This document shows, piece by piece, positions 16,704 through 25,050 of a DNA stretch of 64,000 bases; within the stretch, counting starts at the first letter, position 1, and each line of letters starts with the position of its first letter. The notes under the pieces were generated by a model that was not told the DNA's origin, did no database searches, and saw nothing but the letters and a program-made list of their open reading frames with translations. Location: positions 186,001 to 250,000 of the forward strand of contig NZ_BORW01000001.1 in assembly GCF_018333375.1 (NCBI RefSeq). Reading direction: 5' to 3'. The stretch comes from Paenibacillus cookii (GTDB lineage: Bacteria > Bacillota > Bacilli > Paenibacillales > Paenibacillaceae). Both the position numbers and the translations under genes were made by a program.

Positions 16704-17366
16704 TTATTCCTTAGGCATTTCGTTGAAGAAAGCGACGTCCTCAATCGGCAATCTTACCGTCGGGTGTCCCGGCTTCGCCGCCTTGCCGATGGCGATCAGC
16801 ATAATGGGAGCGTATCTCTCCGGAATATCGAACGCTTCTACGAATTTAGCCTGGTCATAGCCGCCCATCGGGACCGTATCATACCCTTTAGCGCGAGCGA
16901 CCAGCATAAGCTGCATGGATACCAATCCGGCGTCAATGGATATTTTTTGGCGAACCGTCTCCCGGGGCATGCTCTTAAACAGCCCTTGATAGCGCTCCAC
17001 GAACGATGTAGCCGTCTCTGCAGGCATGTAACCCGCATCGACCGCCATGCCGTAAATTTTATCGGCCAACTTATAGCCCTCCAAATCCCCAAGCACCGCA
17101 ATGACGGCCGAAGCCTCGATCACTTGCTGCTGGTCGTTGGCGATCGGAAGCAGTTTTTGCTTCAACTCCTGCGAGTCGATGACGAGAAACCGCCACGGCT
17201 GCAGGTTGGCGGCCGAAGGAGCCAGCGTGGCTTGCTGCAGGATTTCGTTCATTTCCTCCCGCGAAATTTTGGCTTGGGGATCATAGCTGCGGACGGACCG
17301 CCGATCCTGAATAACGTTGAAAAACTGCTGCTGCTCTACCGTTTGGGTCGATGGTGAAACGGACAT
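16704..17366 (-). CDS. NAD(P)H-dependent nitroreductase-family protein
   Basis: 220-residue FMN oxidoreductase. The family start is FFNVIQDRRSVRSYDP, which binds the FMN phosphate, followed by ATLAPSAANLQPWRFLVI and AKGYDTVPMGGYD. It is close in length and motifs to the YodC/MhqN group that detoxifies quinones and nitroaromatics. The ATG at 17366 follows GAGGAGGAG. The Rrf2-family gene lies directly upstream on the same strand, and its promoter carries an inverted repeat at 17387-17411, so redox or quinone-responsive control is likely (inference). Confidence 0.88.
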   Translation of the reverse strand: MSVSPSTQTVEQQQFFNVIQDRRSVRSYDPQAKISREEMNEILQQATLAPSAANLQPWRFLVIDSQELKQKLLPIANDQQQVIEASAVIAVLGDLEGYKLADKIYGMAVDAGYMPAETATSFVERYQGLFKSMPRETVRQKISIDAGLVSMQLMLVARAKGYDTVPMGGYDQAKFVEAFDIPERYAPIMLIAIGKAAKPGHPTVRLPIEDVAFFNEMPKE

Positions 17367-17386
17367 GCTTCTCTCCTCCTCATTGT

Positions 17387-17411
17387 TACTGTGCTCAGTA
17401 CAGGCACAGTA
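17387..17411. promoter_or_regulatory. Inverted repeat in the nitroreductase promoter
   Basis: TACTGTGC-N9-GCACAGTA, perfect 8-base arms, 21 bases before the ATG. A related half-site TACAGTGTAGCAC lies just upstream of the Rrf2 gene (about 17923-17935). It is a likely binding site of that regulator. Confidence 0.5.
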
Positions 17412-17500
17412 TATCTTAAAATAAAATGCAGTCGAACTTTCCAACTGCAACTTTAATGACAACAGTATATAACGTTTCGGCTCACATTGCAATCCTTTAA

Positions 17501-17905
17501 TTATTCTTGCATCAAATCGGCTAACGTATGCTGTTTAAGCAGTTCGACGGTCTGCTTCTGCACTTCTTCCATAATGGCTTCGAGCTTTTGCCGGCCCGGT
17601 GCGCATTCCTCTCGGACCTCTTGCTCGGTGCAATCCGATTGGACAGCCAAAAAAATATCCGCCAGCGTAATTTGATCCGAACGGCGCTTCAGATAGTATC
17701 CCCCGTTCCGTCCTTCCCTCGCTTCGACGATACCGGCATGCGTGAGCTGCGCCAATACCCTGCGGAGGAACGTCGCATGCGACTGGACATCGCAGGCAAT
17801 GGCCGCGCTGGAAAGCATTCCTTCGCATTTGGCCAGCAAGATCAGGGCATGCACGGCAGTGCCGAAACGCGGCGGACCGATCGGGGCGCTCCGGTTACAT
17901 ATCAT
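17501..17905 (-). CDS. Rrf2-family transcription regulator
   Basis: 134 residues. Winged-helix N-terminus RFGTAVHALILLAKCEG, recognition region SHATFLRRVLAQLTHAGIVE and wing EGRNGGYYLKR, all typical of Rrf2 (YwnA-like). Cysteines are at CEG, ACDV, and DCTEQEVREEC. The three-Cys cluster arrangement of IscR is not present, so thiol or redox sensing is more likely than Fe-S binding (inference). The ATG follows GGAGGG. It probably controls the adjacent nitroreductase gene. Confidence 0.87.
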   Translation of the reverse strand: MICNRSAPIGPPRFGTAVHALILLAKCEGMLSSAAIACDVQSHATFLRRVLAQLTHAGIVEAREGRNGGYYLKRRSDQITLADIFLAVQSDCTEQEVREECAPGRQKLEAIMEEVQKQTVELLKQHTLADLMQE

Positions 17906-18102
17906 ATGAATCCCTCCTGTTTACAGTGTAGCACAAGTTCACAACCTATTTCTTTATCCCGGCGATGCTTCGATCTCCGAAGGTTTCCACGCTTCGTTTG
18001 CATGGGATCCGCCGCCGCTTTATGCATGAACCTGGAGGGTTCTTTCCGCGGCTGCAGTACGTCCGAAGCGCAGGGACATGAAGGCTGTTTCGGCATAAAA
18101 TA

Positions 18103-18152
18103 GTAAAAAAAGCAATCTCCTCGCCCTCGCCAAGCAGGGAGATTGCTTCTTC
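18103..18152 (-). terminator. Terminator after the SDR gene
   Basis: AAGCAATCTCC pairs with GGAGATTGCTT; the complement continues with seven T. The remainder of 17906-18241 shows no convincing gene. Confidence 0.75.
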
Positions 18153-18241
18153 TTTGAAATGACTCTTTGGGTGCTCTATCCGCCCAGTCGATGAATTTTA
18201 TTATACCCGCTCAGTGGATTCGTTTCAAAACATGACCCTGA

Positions 18242-18841
18242 TTAATACACCCTATAGGTTTGTCCGGTTTGCGCGCCTTCGACGCTTTTGCGGTATGCTT
18301 TGGCGGCCCGTGCCGCCGGAACCGGTTCAAAACCCGGGAAAAACGGCCCGTAGCTGTCCATCGATTCTTCAAGCACGTTCGGGCTTACGTTGTTGATCCG
18401 GATCCCCCGCGGCAGCTCGATGGCAGCGGCCTGAACGAATGCCCGGACCGCTCCTCCCGCCATTGCCGAAGAAACCCCGCCGACGATCGGGTCATCCATA
18501 ATGATGCCGGTGGTCAGCGTAAAGCTGCCGCGGTCGTTCACGTAATCCTGCCCGAGCAGCACCAAGTTGATCTGCCCTTTCAGCTTGCTCAGAATGGCGA
18601 TTTCGTTGCGTTCCGGCGTCAGTTCCTCCAAACGTCCGAAATATGCATCGCCCGCGGCGCAGATGACGGCATCGACGCGTCCGGTTTGTTCGTACATCGC
18701 CCGGATGCTTTGGGGCGAAGTGATGTCGACCGTCACGTCGCCCGCGCTCCGGCCGGCGGAAATGATCTCATGCTTCGGAGAAAGCTCATCGCAGATGGCC
18801 TTCCCCAGCGTGCCGTTTGCTCCCACAACAATGATTTTCAT
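18242..18841 (-). CDS. Atypical short-chain dehydrogenase/reductase
   Basis: 199 residues with a Rossmann fold: IIVVGANGTLGKAICDEL is the cofactor-binding glycine motif, followed by VDAVICAAGDA and a GIRINNVSPNVL strand. The classic catalytic Tyr-x3-Lys is absent: the aligned stretch reads SSAMAGGAVRAF. It may therefore be a short SDR with altered chemistry or a binding protein. The ATG follows a GGGGA site. It is monocistronic, with its own terminator at 18103. The substrate is unknown. Confidence 0.8.
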   Translation of the reverse strand: MKIIVVGANGTLGKAICDELSPKHEIISAGRSAGDVTVDITSPQSIRAMYEQTGRVDAVICAAGDAYFGRLEELTPERNEIAILSKLKGQINLVLLGQDYVNDRGSFTLTTGIIMDDPIVGGVSSAMAGGAVRAFVQAAAIELPRGIRINNVSPNVLEESMDSYGPFFPGFEPVPAARAAKAYRKSVEGAQTGQTYRVY

Positions 18842-18928
18842 TTTTGCATCCCCGCTTTTATCGATTATTCACAGTCCGCTTTTACCAATTTTAACATAGG
18901 CCCGTCTAGGCGGCGACGCCGCTTCGAT

Positions 18929-19240
18929 TCATTTTCGCGGCGGTCGGTTCGAGATCGCCTCGGATACGACGAAAGCCAAATCCTCGTTGCCGAACAGCGA
19001 TAACACGCCAAGGACGGTTTCGTCCGGGATGGGGCCGGCCTCCTCCTTCGGCACCGTCAGCTCCAGGACCCGCTTCAGCCGTTCATTGCTCTGCTGCTGC
19101 GGATAAGCTTTTCCGTACAGCTCTTCCGGATCGAGACCTTCATTGACGCACCACTGCGCGAACACAAGGATCATCATATCCTCGTCCTGACGGTAGCTTT
19201 CCACGATGCCTTCTTCAACCTGTTTGCGGTATTCGTTCAT
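18929..19240 (-). CDS. Conserved-looking hypothetical protein
   Basis: 103 residues, MNEYRKQVEEGIVESYRQDE, acidic and helical, no membrane segment. It has an FAQWCVNEGLDPEELYGKAY segment and ends NRPPRK. I do not recognise the family. The start at 19240 is chosen because GGGG lies 10 bases upstream; an ATG three codons earlier is too close to it. A large inverted repeat (19314-19370) lies in its leader. Confidence 0.6.
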   Translation of the reverse strand: MNEYRKQVEEGIVESYRQDEDMMILVFAQWCVNEGLDPEELYGKAYPQQQSNERLKRVLELTVPKEEAGPIPDETVLGVLSLFGNEDLAFVVSEAISNRPPRK

Positions 19241-19313
19241 TTTTTGCATTTCCCCTTCGTTTTTATCCAAGCCGCCAGGCCGTAAGCCTTTCGTTATCCT
19301 CCATGACGGCAAA

Positions 19314-19370
19314 AGCGGCGGGATTACCGGTCCTGCGCCTTTTGGACGCCCCTTGCGGTAACCCGCCGCT
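19314..19370 (-). repeat. Long inverted repeat between the terC-type gene and the 103-aa gene
   Basis: AGCGGCGGG-TTACC pairs with GGTAA-CCCGCCGCT around a 28-base loop, which itself can fold. It may be the terminator of the leftward terC-type gene (TTTTG follows the stem on the complement) or a leader structure of the 103-aa gene. Confidence 0.45.
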
Positions 19371-19477
19371 AAGCGGTAGTTTTACGCATGCGCAACGTCC
19401 TTCTTGCGATTTTAGCAAAACAAGGATCGTTACACATTATACCTTTTCGTTGAAAGAAACTGAACAGGAAAGACGAT

Positions 19478-20170
19478 TCAGCTCATGCCGACCGCCCGGC
19501 CTTTGGCAGCCTCCGCTTTTTTCTTTTTCGACCAGAGTCCCAGCAGCACGACCGCGGCAACCACCACCAGCTCGAAACCGTACTTCAGCACCGCATTCGC
19601 GAAAAGATCGTGGACCAGCGGTTCTTCCACCAGCATTTTCGAAGCGGTCCAGGCGAGAATGGCCGACCCGATCGTGATGATCACCGGGAAACGTTCCGTC
19701 AGCTTCACGATCAGCGTGCTTCCCCACACCATGATCGGCACCGAAATGGCCAGACCGATAATGACGAGCAGGAAATCCCCGTGCGCGGCGCCGGCAACGG
19801 CCAGCACGTTGTCCAGCCCCATCATGGCGTCCGCGATGATGATCGTGCGAATCGCCGCCCACATCTGGTTGCCCGCCGAAATATCATGCTTTTTCTCGTC
19901 GATCAGGAGCTTATAAGCGATCCAGACGAGCGCCAGCCCGCCGACGAGCCGCAGGCCCGGGATCAAAAGCAATTGAACGACCAGCAGCGTGGCGATGACC
20001 CGGATGATGATCGCTCCGACCGTCCCCCACACGATCACTTTCTTTTGATCTTCTTTTCTAACGTTGCGCGCGGCAAGACCGATGACGATGGCATTGTCTC
20101 CGGCCAGCACCAGGTCAATGATGACGATGGACAGCAGCGCCGTCCAAAAAGCCATGGTTAACAATTCCAT
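19478..20170 (-). CDS. TerC-family membrane protein, putative manganese exporter
   Basis: 230 residues with about seven membrane segments. The TerC hallmark DLVLAGDNAIVIGLAARNV and a second ADAMMGLDNVLAVAGAAHGD carry the paired Asp and Asn residues of the family. The C-terminus is lysine-rich and cytosolic. The ATG at 20170 follows AAAGGTGGAAGG. The leader contains a yybP-ykoY riboswitch, which activates expression when Mn2+ is high. The expected job is Mn2+ export, or metal loading of exported proteins as known for TerC/YceF/YkoY relatives. Confidence 0.88.
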   Translation of the reverse strand: MELLTMAFWTALLSIVIIDLVLAGDNAIVIGLAARNVRKEDQKKVIVWGTVGAIIIRVIATLLVVQLLLIPGLRLVGGLALVWIAYKLLIDEKKHDISAGNQMWAAIRTIIIADAMMGLDNVLAVAGAAHGDFLLVIIGLAISVPIMVWGSTLIVKLTERFPVIITIGSAILAWTASKMLVEEPLVHDLFANAVLKYGFELVVVAAVVLLGLWSKKKKAEAAKGRAVGMS

Positions 20171-20241
20171 TTTCCTTCCACCTTTCTTTTTGTAGGGAAA
20201 TGCCTTTCCCCGAATAAAATGATTGCTATGACTAGTCCGCC

Positions 20242-20292
20242 GCATGAAAAAAGCGCCCTTACCTTCATTAGGCAAACGGCGCTTTTTTTTTT
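20242..20292 (-). terminator. Second terminator in the terC leader
   Basis: On the complement AAGCGCC-G-TTTGCC pairs with GGTAAG-GGCGCTT, followed by TTTTTT. It lies between the riboswitch terminator and the gene, 72 bases before the ATG. Its loop arm GCCTAATGAAGGTAAG resembles part of the upstream terminator. Confidence 0.65.
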
Positions 20293-20296
20293 CACC

Positions 20297-20420
20297 AAAA
20301 AAGACCTTTACCTAATGAAAATCAGGCAAAGGTCTCGCAAAACAACGTTATGTTGCCAATAAAGCCGGGGATCCTTATCCCGTAATGACGACTTTATTGC
20401 ATGAGCTACTCCCCTTTGGG
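20297..20420 (-). ncRNA. yybP-ykoY manganese riboswitch
   Basis: Read on the complement from 20420, the leader contains the conserved AAAGGGGAGTAGC, then GTCGTCA, TTGGCAACA and GCGAGACCTTTGCC. These are the signatures of the Mn2+-sensing aptamer. P1 pairs CAAAGG near 20415 with CCTTTG near 20328. The P1 3' strand also forms the 5' arm of a terminator (GACCTTTGCCT...AGGTAAAGGTC plus TTTTTT, 20293-20335). Mn2+ binding should therefore stabilise P1 and allow read-through into terC. Confidence 0.92.
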
Positions 20421-20441
20421 AACTATTCATTTGTTGAGATC

Positions 20442-20447
20442 ATTATA
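20442..20447 (-). promoter_or_regulatory. Predicted -10 of the terC transcript
   Basis: The complement reads TATAAT, 22 bases before the aptamer. The -35 is weak. Confidence 0.5.
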
Positions 20448-20541
20448 GCAGACGGTTTGGAACATGGCTATAGTTTGTTTTATATTTTCTTTCCACATTT
20501 GATATGATGGATGAAACGAATCCCTAAAAGCGAGGAAACCG

Positions 20542-21156
20542 ATGAAAAAATGGCTGCTTGCCGCCCTGTACGCGGCGGTTCTTGTGATCGCCTTGATCTA
20601 CCGGAGCGACATCGTAAATTACATGCAGAAGCACGGCTCCTTTCCTGTGCTCGTCTGCCTTTCGGCCTTGGTCGCCCTGTTTCCGGTCATCCCTTACAAA
20701 CTGGTCATTGCCGCCCTCGGCTTTTCCTTCGGCACGTTCTGGGCCGCCGCCGTGAGCTGGCTCGGGACGATGATCGCAGGGAGCGTCATTTACGCCCTTT
20801 CGAGGACGGTGCTGCGCGAGCAGGCCAGGACATACCTGAACAAATTCGGCATGCTGCAGTCGTTTACCGCCTGGGTTGAAGCCCATCCTTTCATGAGCGT
20901 GGCCGCCGGACGGCTGATCCCGGTCCTTCCGCAAATGGCCGTAAACGTGTTCGCAGGCGTCGCCTCGATCCCTTTTTGGACGTATACGGCCGCTTCCGGC
21001 CTCGGCAAACTTCCCGGCATTTTGGTTTATGCGTTTCTGGGCGGCAATGGGACCAAACACCCGCTCGGCTCCGTCCTCGTGTTCGCGGGTTACGTGCTGC
21101 TGCTTGGACTGATGCTGCACCTTTACCGCAAACGCAAAAAGCTCCCATCCGCTTAA
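20542..21156 (+). CDS. VTT (TVP38/TMEM64, DedA-like) membrane protein
   Basis: 204 residues with about five hydrophobic segments. Family motifs are FPVIPYKLVIAALGFSFGTF, GSVIYALSRTVLRE with an embedded charged region, and AAGRLIPVLPQMAVNVFAGV, the R-x-IP signature of VTT proteins. Such proteins act in the cytoplasmic membrane in lipid scrambling or homeostasis; the specific role is not known here. The ATG follows AGCGAGGAAACCG. It is transcribed alone, rightward, opposite to the Mn2+-controlled gene. Confidence 0.82.
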   Translation: MKKWLLAALYAAVLVIALIYRSDIVNYMQKHGSFPVLVCLSALVALFPVIPYKLVIAALGFSFGTFWAAAVSWLGTMIAGSVIYALSRTVLREQARTYLNKFGMLQSFTAWVEAHPFMSVAAGRLIPVLPQMAVNVFAGVASIPFWTYTAASGLGKLPGILVYAFLGGNGTKHPLGSVLVFAGYVLLLGLMLHLYRKRKKLPSA

Positions 21157-21262
21157 AGGGGGTCCTTGGTTTTCGTGCGCCATATCGATTATAATCATTG
21201 TATAAGGTTATTGTTTCAATACGATTGGATTTACGAAAAATAGATGAAAGCGGAGTGATATC

Positions 21263-22231
21263 ATGAGCGAAATACAAGCGGCACATCAGGAAAAAGCGAC
21301 CTTCGCAGGCGGATGCTTTTGGTGCATGGTAGCCCCGTTTGAAGATCTGCCCGGCATCGTCGAGGTTGTATCGGGTTATACGGGCGGACATAAAGAGAAC
21401 CCTACCTATGAAGAGGTATGCTCGGATACGACGGGACATGTCGAGGCGGTGCAGATTACGTACAACCCGGACATTTTCCCTTACGAAAAACTGCTGGAGC
21501 TGTATTGGCAGCAAATCGACCCTACCGATGCGGGCGGCCAATTCCATGACCGCGGGCAATCTTACCAAACGGCGATTTTTTATCATACGGAGGAGCAGCG
21601 CCAGTTGGCCGAGGCGTCCAAAGCGGCTTTGGCGGCAAGCGGACGCTTCGACAAGCCGATCGTGACGCCGATCCTGCCGGCCAAACCGTTTTATGCGGCC
21701 GAGGAATACCATCAGAATTACCACAAAAAGAACCCGGGACATTACAAACGTTACCGCAAAGGCTCCGGGCGGGAAGACTTTTTGGAAAAGGTATGGGCCC
21801 CGAAAACAGACAAAACCGATTTGAAGCAGCGCCTGACGCCGCTGCAATACGAAGTGACGCAAAACAACGCGACCGAACCCCCGTTCCAAAACGAGTTTTG
21901 GGATCACCACGGCGAAGGCATTTATGTCGACATCGTATCCGGCGAGCCGCTGTTCAGCTCGCGGGACAAATACGATTCCGGCTGCGGCTGGCCGAGCTTC
22001 ACGCGCCCGATCCGCGATTACAGCATCAAGGAAAAGCTCGACCTGAGCCATATGATGGTTCGCACCGAGGTCCGCAGCAAAAGCTCCGATTCGCATCTCG
22101 GTCACGTATTCGACGACGGTCCGGGCCCCGAAGGCCTTCGCTACTGCATCAACTCCGCGGCGCTGCGCTTTGTTCCGAAGGAAGAACTCGAGGAGCAGGG
22201 TTACGGGGAATATAAGGTATTGTTTGAATAA
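21263..22231 (+). CDS. msrAB: Bifunctional methionine sulfoxide reductase MsrA/MsrB
   Basis: 322 residues. The MsrA domain (about 1-170) has the catalytic GGCFWCM and the family run [17 protein letters not shown]. The MsrB domain (about 185-320) has [23 protein letters not shown] and [11 protein letters not shown] with the catalytic Cys. The two CxxC zinc sites of some MsrB proteins are absent, which is common. It repairs both S- and R-methionine sulfoxide, using thioredoxin. The ATG follows AAAGCGGAGTGATATC. A clear terminator follows. No signal peptide, so it is cytosolic. Confidence 0.95.
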   Translation: MSEIQAAHQEKATFAGGCFWCMVAPFEDLPGIVEVVSGYTGGHKENPTYEEVCSDTTGHVEAVQITYNPDIFPYEKLLELYWQQIDPTDAGGQFHDRGQSYQTAIFYHTEEQRQLAEASKAALAASGRFDKPIVTPILPAKPFYAAEEYHQNYHKKNPGHYKRYRKGSGREDFLEKVWAPKTDKTDLKQRLTPLQYEVTQNNATEPPFQNEFWDHHGEGIYVDIVSGEPLFSSRDKYDSGCGWPSFTRPIRDYSIKEKLDLSHMMVRTEVRSKSSDSHLGHVFDDGPGPEGLRYCINSAALRFVPKEELEEQGYGEYKVLFE

Positions 22232-22240
22232 ATCACGCAT

Positions 22241-22283
22241 GGATAGGGTAGGACGGCACATGCCTCTCCCTATCCATTTTTTA
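22241..22283 (+). terminator. Terminator after msrAB
   Basis: GGATAGGG pairs with CCCTATCC, then ATTTTTTAT. Confidence 0.8.
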
Positions 22284-22350
22284 TGAAAGCCCCTTCCTTT
22301 GATTATCCCCCGACCATTCTTCCCGACTTCCGGCATAAGGCATCTGCACA

Positions 22351-22806
22351 TCATATATTCATTTTTTTCGTGAAATCCTTCAACAAGAAATTGCATTGTC
22401 TGATAAAATCGAGAATGTTTTCAAGTTCCGCATCATCGTATCTCGATAACATTTGATCCAAATCTTTTCCGAAGGACTCAAAGAGCGGAACAATATCTTT
22501 TGCCGCCTTCTCCTGGTCGATGCAAATAACGACACGTCTTTTGTCTTGGGGATCTTGCACTCGGGAGACGTATCCCGCCTGCTCCAGCCTGTTCAATACC
22601 CCTGTGACGGCACCCGTCGTCAATCCGGTCAAAGCGGAAAGCTGCCCCGCCGTGAGGGGCTGGTTTTTCAATATGACGTCCAAGCATTTGTGGTCGGTGG
22701 AATTTAGCCCCAGCTTCGCGGCAATGGCCTCATGAAACAGGATCGTTGCCGTACTGTTATCGCGCAGTTCTTCCGAAAGAATATGTATGATTTGATTTCT
22801 TGACAT
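22351..22806 (-). CDS. MarR-family transcription regulator
   Basis: 151 residues. The winged helix comprises LTAGQLSALTGLTTGAVTGVLNRLEQAGYV and the wing VQDPQDKRRVV. It has N- and C-terminal dimerisation helices. The ATG at 22806 (MSRNQII) sits 9 bases after GGAGG. It is divergent from the FAD monooxygenase gene, and the gap contains a 26-bp palindrome that should be its operator. The likely arrangement is a repressor relieved by a small phenolic or antibiotic-like ligand (inference). Confidence 0.88.
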   Translation of the reverse strand: MSRNQIIHILSEELRDNSTATILFHEAIAAKLGLNSTDHKCLDVILKNQPLTAGQLSALTGLTTGAVTGVLNRLEQAGYVSRVQDPQDKRRVVICIDQEKAAKDIVPLFESFGKDLDQMLSRYDDAELENILDFIRQCNFLLKDFTKKMNI

Positions 22807-22828
22807 TCGTATCATCCTCCGTTTAATA

Positions 22829-22854
22829 TTATTTTATCTCATGAGATAAAATAA
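22829..22854. promoter_or_regulatory. 26-bp perfect palindrome, probable MarR operator
   Basis: Each arm is TTATTTTATCTCA or its complement, meeting at 22841/22842. It lies 23 bases before the marR ATG and 64 before the monooxygenase ATG, so one dimer could repress both genes. Confidence 0.65.
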
Positions 22855-22918
22855 ATGATTCAATACTATTTTATCATTCATTTGCTGAAAAGCAAAATTA
22901 AAAAGGGGATGTACGAAC

Positions 22919-24184
22919 ATGTCCAAAATTTCAGTAGCCATCGCCGGCGCTGGCATAAGCGGCTTGTGCTTGGCCCATTCATTGCTTCGAGCCGGATTCG
23001 ACGTGCAGATTTATGAACGTGATCCGGCGCCGCATGCCCGCCGCCAAGGATACCGGATCACTCTTGACGAACACGGAATCGCGGGACTTCAGCGCTGCCT
23101 GCCTCCTCATTTATTCCAGCTGTTTCTGGCCACCACTTCGCCTACCGCCGAGATTGGATACATGCGGATAACCAATCAGAACCTTGGCGAGGTATTCCGT
23201 TTCGCTTTTCAAGGTGATCCGAGCGGCACGGATTTGCGAACACCGCGGCAAGCCGATCGCCAAACGCTTCGCACCATTATGCTCGAAGGGCTTCGGGATC
23301 GGGTGCACTACGGCAAAGCGGCGGTCCGTGCCGAGACGACATCCGATGGGGCAACGCTTCACTTTTCGGACGGAAGCCGTGTCCATGCTTCGCTCGTGGT
23401 CGGTGCCGATGGCGTAAATTCAGCTTTGCGCCAATCCTTTTTGCCGGACTGCGAACCGGAGGATACCGATCGTTGGGCGATTTACGGCCGCACGCTGCTT
23501 TTCCAAAACGGCCGCTCGATCGTTCCCCGCCCGCTGAAAACCAGCGGAGTATTTGCCATCGGCCCCTCGAGTCGCGGCTTCTTCTTTACCACGATGAACT
23601 TCCGCGAGTCTCCGCAGACTGCTTTTCCACGCTTTGGAATGGATCAAATACCGCCAATTACCGACGATTATGTGATGTGGGCACTTCTCTTGCCAAAAGA
23701 GCAATTTCCGGAACCTCAAGGAAAACCTCGCTCGGAGATGCTGCAACAACTTGCATTGAAGGCTGCCCAAGACTTTCACCCCGTGCTGCGCCGTTTCGTG
23801 GAGCAATCCGACCTCGATTACACCATGGCGGTAACCATTAAAGCGGCAAAAAAGCCGGCTGCGTGGCCGGTCTCCCGACTCGCCTTTATGGGAGACGCGG
23901 TACATGTCATGCCCCCCACTGGATCGCACGGAGGCAACACCGCTTTGCGCGATGCGGCCCTACTCGCCGAAAAGCTGAAAACTGCCGCAATCGAAGGCAC
24001 GCCGCTTGAGAAGGCCGTCGCTTCTTACCAAGAGGAGATGAGCAAGTATGCCTTTCGTGAAGTGGAAGCATCCAAGACGATGTTGAAACGATTCACCATA
24101 AAGAATCCCCTAATGAATTGGGTCATGTTGCGTGCCATACCACGGATTCGTTCATGGTCAAACAAATCACTAACTGCGGAATGA
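22919..24184 (+). CDS. FAD-dependent aromatic-type monooxygenase
   Basis: 421 residues of the PHBH/TetX-like group A flavoprotein monooxygenases. The FAD ADP-binding motif is VAIAGAGISGLCLAHSL. The second, DG motif is SLVVGADGVNSALRQSF. The third, GD motif is LAFMGDAVHVMPPTGSHGG, then NTALRDAALLAEKL. It hydroxylates an aromatic or polyketide-type substrate with NAD(P)H and O2; the substrate is unknown, and drug inactivation is possible. The ATG follows AAAGGGG. It is controlled by the divergent MarR protein through the palindrome at 22829. Confidence 0.88.
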   Translation: MSKISVAIAGAGISGLCLAHSLLRAGFDVQIYERDPAPHARRQGYRITLDEHGIAGLQRCLPPHLFQLFLATTSPTAEIGYMRITNQNLGEVFRFAFQGDPSGTDLRTPRQADRQTLRTIMLEGLRDRVHYGKAAVRAETTSDGATLHFSDGSRVHASLVVGADGVNSALRQSFLPDCEPEDTDRWAIYGRTLLFQNGRSIVPRPLKTSGVFAIGPSSRGFFFTTMNFRESPQTAFPRFGMDQIPPITDDYVMWALLLPKEQFPEPQGKPRSEMLQQLALKAAQDFHPVLRRFVEQSDLDYTMAVTIKAAKKPAAWPVSRLAFMGDAVHVMPPTGSHGGNTALRDAALLAEKLKTAAIEGTPLEKAVASYQEEMSKYAFREVEASKTMLKRFTIKNPLMNWVMLRAIPRIRSWSNKSLTAE

Positions 24185-24302
24185 CTCCATCACCCGGCCC
24201 CGAGCTGGCCAACCCACGATTCCTGCGGGCACAACTCTTTCCAGCCGAATGTCGATCGGCATCAGGGAAAAAGTTTTTGCCCGTTGATCACCGTTTCGTT
24301 TA

Positions 24303-24349
24303 AAAAACACAAAAAACCGCCCGATCCTTGTTTCAAGAATCGGACGGTT
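24303..24349 (-). terminator. Terminator after the yitT-like gene
   Basis: On the complement AACCGTCCGATTCTTG pairs with CAAGGATCGGGCGGTT, then TTTTTTG. It also separates the rightward monooxygenase gene. Confidence 0.75.
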
Positions 24350-24354
24350 ATCCG

Positions 24355-25050
24355 TCAGTGAGCACTCCGCACCGCATGAACGGGCTTGGTTGCCTTTTTG
24401 GGCGTTGCAGCAGCCGGTTCGGGAACGACGGGATCGACCGTTTTTCCCTTGCGGAACGAAACCGTCAGCGTGATCGTCTGCCCGGCGATGCCTACCGCCA
24501 AAATCGTAAACAGCGTTTCCTTCAGCGGCATGTAAAACAGGGACAGCAGCAATACGGCGGCATCCAATAGAATAAATACGGTACCTACCTTAAGCCCGCT
24601 CCAGCGGCTAATGAGCAGCGACAAAATATCATCTCCGCCGGTAGCTCCCCCAAATCGGAGAACCAGTCCTGTGGCAAACCCCGTGACCAGTCCGGACAAC
24701 AGCGCCGCCAGCAGCAGATTATCGCGCAGGTCGATGACCAGCGTCGAATAACGTTCGAAAAGTTCGTAAAAAATAGAAAACGATAACGTCGCAAGCAGCG
24801 TGTTCATGACGAACTTGCGGCCTTTCAAAAACATGGCGATCAAAATGACCGGGATGTCCAGCAGCAGCGTGCTCAGCGCCGGATTGACCCCAAGCACGTA
24901 TTTGCCGAGCAAGGACAAGCCGACAAATCCGCCTTCCGATAGATGATTTTGAAAATTGATGTGAAAATACGCAAAAGCCAGCAAAAAAGTTCCGAAAAGC
25001 ATCATTGCAATGGATGAAAACTTAGAAATCAAATGGTCTTTCTTTCTCAT
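24355..25050 (-). CDS. YitT-family membrane protein
   Basis: 231 residues with five or six hydrophobic segments: AMMLFGTFLLAFAYFHINFQ near the start, then LSTLLLDIPVILIAMFLKG, LLLAALLSGLVTGFATGLVL and VFILLDAAVLLLSLFYMPL. The glycine-rich GGFVGLSLLGKY and RFGGATGGDDILSLLI are typical of the YitT group. The usual DUF2179 cytosolic tail is missing; instead there is a short Ala/Pro/Lys tail, so it is a short form. Function is unknown. The ATG follows GAGGG. It has an unusually long, structured leader (25051-25312). Confidence 0.75.
   Translation of the reverse strand: MRKKDHLISKFSSIAMMLFGTFLLAFAYFHINFQNHLSEGGFVGLSLLGKYVLGVNPALSTLLLDIPVILIAMFLKGRKFVMNTLLATLSFSIFYELFERYSTLVIDLRDNLLLAALLSGLVTGFATGLVLRFGGATGGDDILSLLISRWSGLKVGTVFILLDAAVLLLSLFYMPLKETLFTILAVGIAGQTITLTVSFRKGKTVDPVVPEPAAATPKKATKPVHAVRSAH

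Noticed and set aside
17902..18096. Leftward 64-codon frame upstream of the Rrf2 gene
   Set aside because: No ribosome site and no protein-like pattern; the stretch is better read as intergenic.
20891..22396. Leftward frame of about 500 codons across msrAB
   Set aside because: Runs antisense through msrAB and the VTT gene; low-complexity Arg/Phe-rich composition.
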